A stretch of DNA of 64,000 nucleotides, taken from positions 62,001 through 126,000 of the forward strand of contig NZ_AQUO01000002.1 of assembly GCF_000371965.1 (NCBI RefSeq), written 5' to 3'. Below the pieces are notes generated by a model. That model saw only the letters and a program-made list of their open reading frames with translations. It made no database searches and had not been told where the DNA came from. Shown here one piece after another: positions 62,407-64,000 of this stretch. Both the position numbers and the translations under genes were made by a program. How positions within the stretch are numbered: the stretch's first letter is position 1; every line of letters starts with the position of its first letter. This DNA is from Paracoccus sp. N5 (GTDB taxonomy: Bacteria > Pseudomonadota > Alphaproteobacteria > Rhodobacterales > Rhodobacteraceae).

Positions 62407-62586
62407 TCAACGTTCCGGGCCTGTCATCTCCAGCCACTGGACCAGTGCCCGCCGGATCATCTCCGGTCGCGTTGGCAGGTCGGGCTCCAACCGGCGGCGG
62501 TCATCTATGGCTTCTATAAGCTCACGAGGAAGCCGAAGATTGATCGCCTCCGAATCCACAGGAGGGCGTCCGCGTTTTTTTTCCAT
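62407..62586 (-). CDS. Small ribbon-helix-helix DNA-binding protein
   Basis: A 59-residue protein: MEKKRGRPPVDSEAINLRLP (basic arm, then the beta strand INLRLPRE), helix ELIEAIDDRRRLEP, turn DLPTRPEMIRRALVQWLEM. This is the arrangement of MetJ/Arc/CopG-type proteins (RPE.IR.AL at the second helix). Most likely a plasmid or island regulator that controls itself and the divergent gene at 62702. The frame was found by reading the strand directly. Confidence 0.75.
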   Translation of the reverse strand: MEKKRGRPPVDSEAINLRLPRELIEAIDDRRRLEPDLPTRPEMIRRALVQWLEMTGPER

Positions 62587-62602
62587 TTTTCCGAATCTAT
62601 AC

Positions 62603-62632
62603 TTGATTTACGGTTTAATGGTGTCATATAAT
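62603..62632 (+). promoter_or_regulatory. Sigma-70-type promoter of the 62702 gene
   Basis: TTGATT (62603-62608), 18 bases, TATAAT (62627-62632, a perfect -10). It lies in an AT-rich gap between the divergent ribbon-helix-helix gene and the 62702 gene, and probably overlaps the regulator's binding site. Confidence 0.6.
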
Positions 62633-62701
62633 GCAGGCACAGGCAAGGGCTCCTACCCCCTTGCCCGGCCCTAACCACAACTGATCCTCAGGAGATCACT
62701 C

Positions 62702-63238
62702 ATGGCTATTCACACGCCTATCACGGCACCTGACTTTCCGGAAGCCAACAGCGCGTTCACGCACACGCCGATCACCATCGGCTTCACCACGTTGATGCGC
62801 GACCTCGCGGATTACATCGAGGCTGAGCGTGACCTTGAGCATTGTGGCAGCTGGGATCCGGCCTGCGATGCGTGGATCCGCGATGCCGAGCGGGCCCGGG
62901 CACGTGTCCTCGACGCGATCACTGCTCTGCGCGCAGCGCCTACCCGGCGGCGCGAGGATCTGCCGCTCCGGCGCTGTGCAGGCCTGGCACAGATGCTGAT
63001 CGAGAGCGACAGCCCGGAGCAGTTCCAGACCCTTCTCGCCCTGCCCGACCGCTTCCCGCACGCCTTCCGCTGTGCCGGCAATGGCCCCGTTGCACGGCGC
63101 GTTGACCTGATGGTTGCGAGTTTCCGGCAGCATTTGAACGCCCTTGCGCGCCTCCCGGATTTCGCGGGGATGATCGAGGCGGACTATGTTGTGATCGAAC
63201 CGGACGCGTCCAATCTCATGCTGGCGCCCGCAGCCTGA
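62702..63238 (+). CDS. Hypothetical cytoplasmic protein, mobile-element associated
   Basis: A 178-residue protein with AGGAG seven bases before the ATG. It is largely helical, with FTTLMRDLADYIEAERDL, DAWIRDAERARARVLDAI, and ends DFAGMIEADYVVIEPDASNLML. There is no signal, membrane segment or known motif. It lies between the ribbon-helix-helix gene and the zinc-binding-type gene on the same strand as the latter, a small cargo-like run. Confidence 0.65.
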   Translation: MAIHTPITAPDFPEANSAFTHTPITIGFTTLMRDLADYIEAERDLEHCGSWDPACDAWIRDAERARARVLDAITALRAAPTRRREDLPLRRCAGLAQMLIESDSPEQFQTLLALPDRFPHAFRCAGNGPVARRVDLMVASFRQHLNALARLPDFAGMIEADYVVIEPDASNLMLAPAA

Positions 63239-63395
63239 TCGCCCCACATATCTGACGACTTGGGCGCCCATCACAGATGGGCAGCCACAGCCGCGCACCT
63301 GTCCCATTTCTTCCGCCACCGGCTCCTGGTCGCACGTCCTGCGTGCGCCCGAGGTCTGGCTTCATCTTCTCATCCTGTTTTCGGGAGGACTTCCT

Positions 63396-64000
63396 ATGTC
63401 CACGACCATCCTGTCTTCGCACACCACCCACACCCCGCTTTCGGTCTCCAATCTTCCGCTCGTCATTCATCATGGCGAACTGCATGTCCATTGGGCCGAT
63501 GTGGCGCGGAGCAAAGGCTTCACCCTGATCGCCCGTGTTCTGGATCGCTTCCGTATCGCGCTGCGCTGCCAGACCTGTGGGGGCATCCATGTGGCACGCC
63601 ACTCCGTGCTCATGTCGGCGCAGCCCCTGTGCCCGCATTGCATCGAGACCCGCTGGCGCACGACCGCCATTGCCGTCGGCCTGAGATGGCTTGGCCGAGA
63701 TACCGCGCACCGTCATTACGGCCACTATGGCCTGCCCTGCGGCCACGAGGTCCGGCGCCAGTTCAGCTTCGTTGACCGTGTCGCCAAGGGCGAAGTTGCC
63801 CCGCGTTGCGAGACCTGCCTTGTTCATCGCGAGGAAGCTGAGGGCACCCGTTTCGGCTGGGAGCGCCTTGGCCGCGATCCAAAGGGCAATGCCTCCTATC
63901 GGCTCTATCGCCACCATTGCGGACACGAACAACGCATCGCCGTGGCCAATATGAAGTGGGGTCAGTGCGACTGCGCAGGTTGCGGACAGAGCTGGACCGC
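63396..64000 (+). CDS. Cys/His-rich protein, probably zinc-binding; runs off the window
   Basis: An open frame from the ATG at 63396 (GGGAGGA seven bases before it) to the window end, 201 codons so far. It has repeated zinc-ribbon-like pairs: CQTCGG and CPHC (about residues 62-87), LPCGHEVRRQF with CETC (about 125-150), then HHCGHEQRIAVANMKWGQCDCAGCGQSW (split across 180-200). I recall similar repeats in front of GIY-YIG-like nuclease domains on rhodobacterial plasmids, but the part that would decide this is outside the window. Confidence 0.6.
   Translation, partial: MSTTILSSHTTHTPLSVSNLPLVIHHGELHVHWADVARSKGFTLIARVLDRFRIALRCQTCGGIHVARHSVLMSAQPLCPHCIETRWRTTAIAVGLRWLGRDTAHRHYGHYGLPCGHEVRRQFSFVDRVAKGEVAPRCETCLVHREEAEGTRFGWERLGRDPKGNASYRLYRHHCGHEQRIAVANMKWGQCDCAGCGQSWT

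Noticed and set aside
1..64000. CRISPR arrays, tRNA, rRNA and riboswitches
   Set aside because: I looked for regular repeats with spacers, cloverleaf ends and known leader motifs and found none that hold up; a dedicated scan would be more sensitive.

Overview
The window is about 65% GC. Gene content, codon bias and the Xsc/sulfoacetate/isethionate genes point to a Rhodobacterales alphaproteobacterium, most likely a Paracoccus or close relative. That assignment is inference; there is no rRNA gene in the window. The many broken insertion sequences, a broken conjugation gene (traG-like), a broken integrase and a toxin-antitoxin pair suggest a megaplasmid or chromid, or a mosaic accessory region. 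I saw no tRNA, rRNA or CRISPR array.

Layout. 1-1625: a partial unknown gene on the minus strand, then remnants of ISL3-type and IS3-type transposases. 1626-8774: an iron-siderophore locus on the minus strand (AraC regulator, TonB-dependent receptor, binding protein, two FecCD-type permeases, ATPase). 8980-12278: a graveyard holding IS3, aldo/keto reductase, IS5, cytosine methyltransferase and nucleotidyltransferase remnants.

12441-25108: an aromatic catabolic island. It holds a five-gene branched-chain-amino-acid-type ABC importer, an intradiol dioxygenase of the hydroxyquinol type, a tautomerase-like small protein, a divergent LysR regulator, a maleylacetate reductase, a TfdB-type phenol hydroxylase, a secreted arylsulfatase and its formylglycine-generating enzyme. 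25311-31347 adds the lower pathway (3-oxoadipate CoA-transferase and thiolase) with an IclR regulator, and a second, MhpA-like flavin hydroxylase with a TetR regulator. Together these could take an aryl sulfate ester, or the phenol released from it, to succinyl-CoA and acetyl-CoA. Three promoters of the island share the spaced motif ATAAC-N7-CATATT, one of them over the LysR start codon, which suggests one LysR regulon.

31355-34040: a second graveyard (traG, a VapBC pair with a damaged toxin, IS3, integrase and oligopeptide-ABC fragments). 34081-49674: a C2-sulfonate island. SauS/SauT/SauU-type genes take up sulfoacetate and reduce it to sulfoacetaldehyde; an MFS carrier and a GMC dehydrogenase (IseJ-like) would deliver sulfoacetaldehyde from isethionate. 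Xsc then makes acetyl phosphate and sulfite, Pta makes acetyl-CoA, a YeiH-type protein may export the anion, and a periplasmic molybdenum sulfite dehydrogenase with its cytochrome c oxidises sulfite. LacI and IclR regulators sit beside palindromic or repeated sites.

49870-64000: an AGCS symporter, a TAXI-type TRAP transporter, remnants of a phosphate carrier, adenine deaminase and saccharopine-dehydrogenase-like genes, two adjoining unknown genes (a membrane protein and a protein with a possible lysozyme-like motif), a YncE-like secreted propeller, an IS427-type element with a -1 frameshift site, and the edge of a plasmid-like module (ribbon-helix-helix protein, unknown protein, Cys/His-rich protein running off the end).
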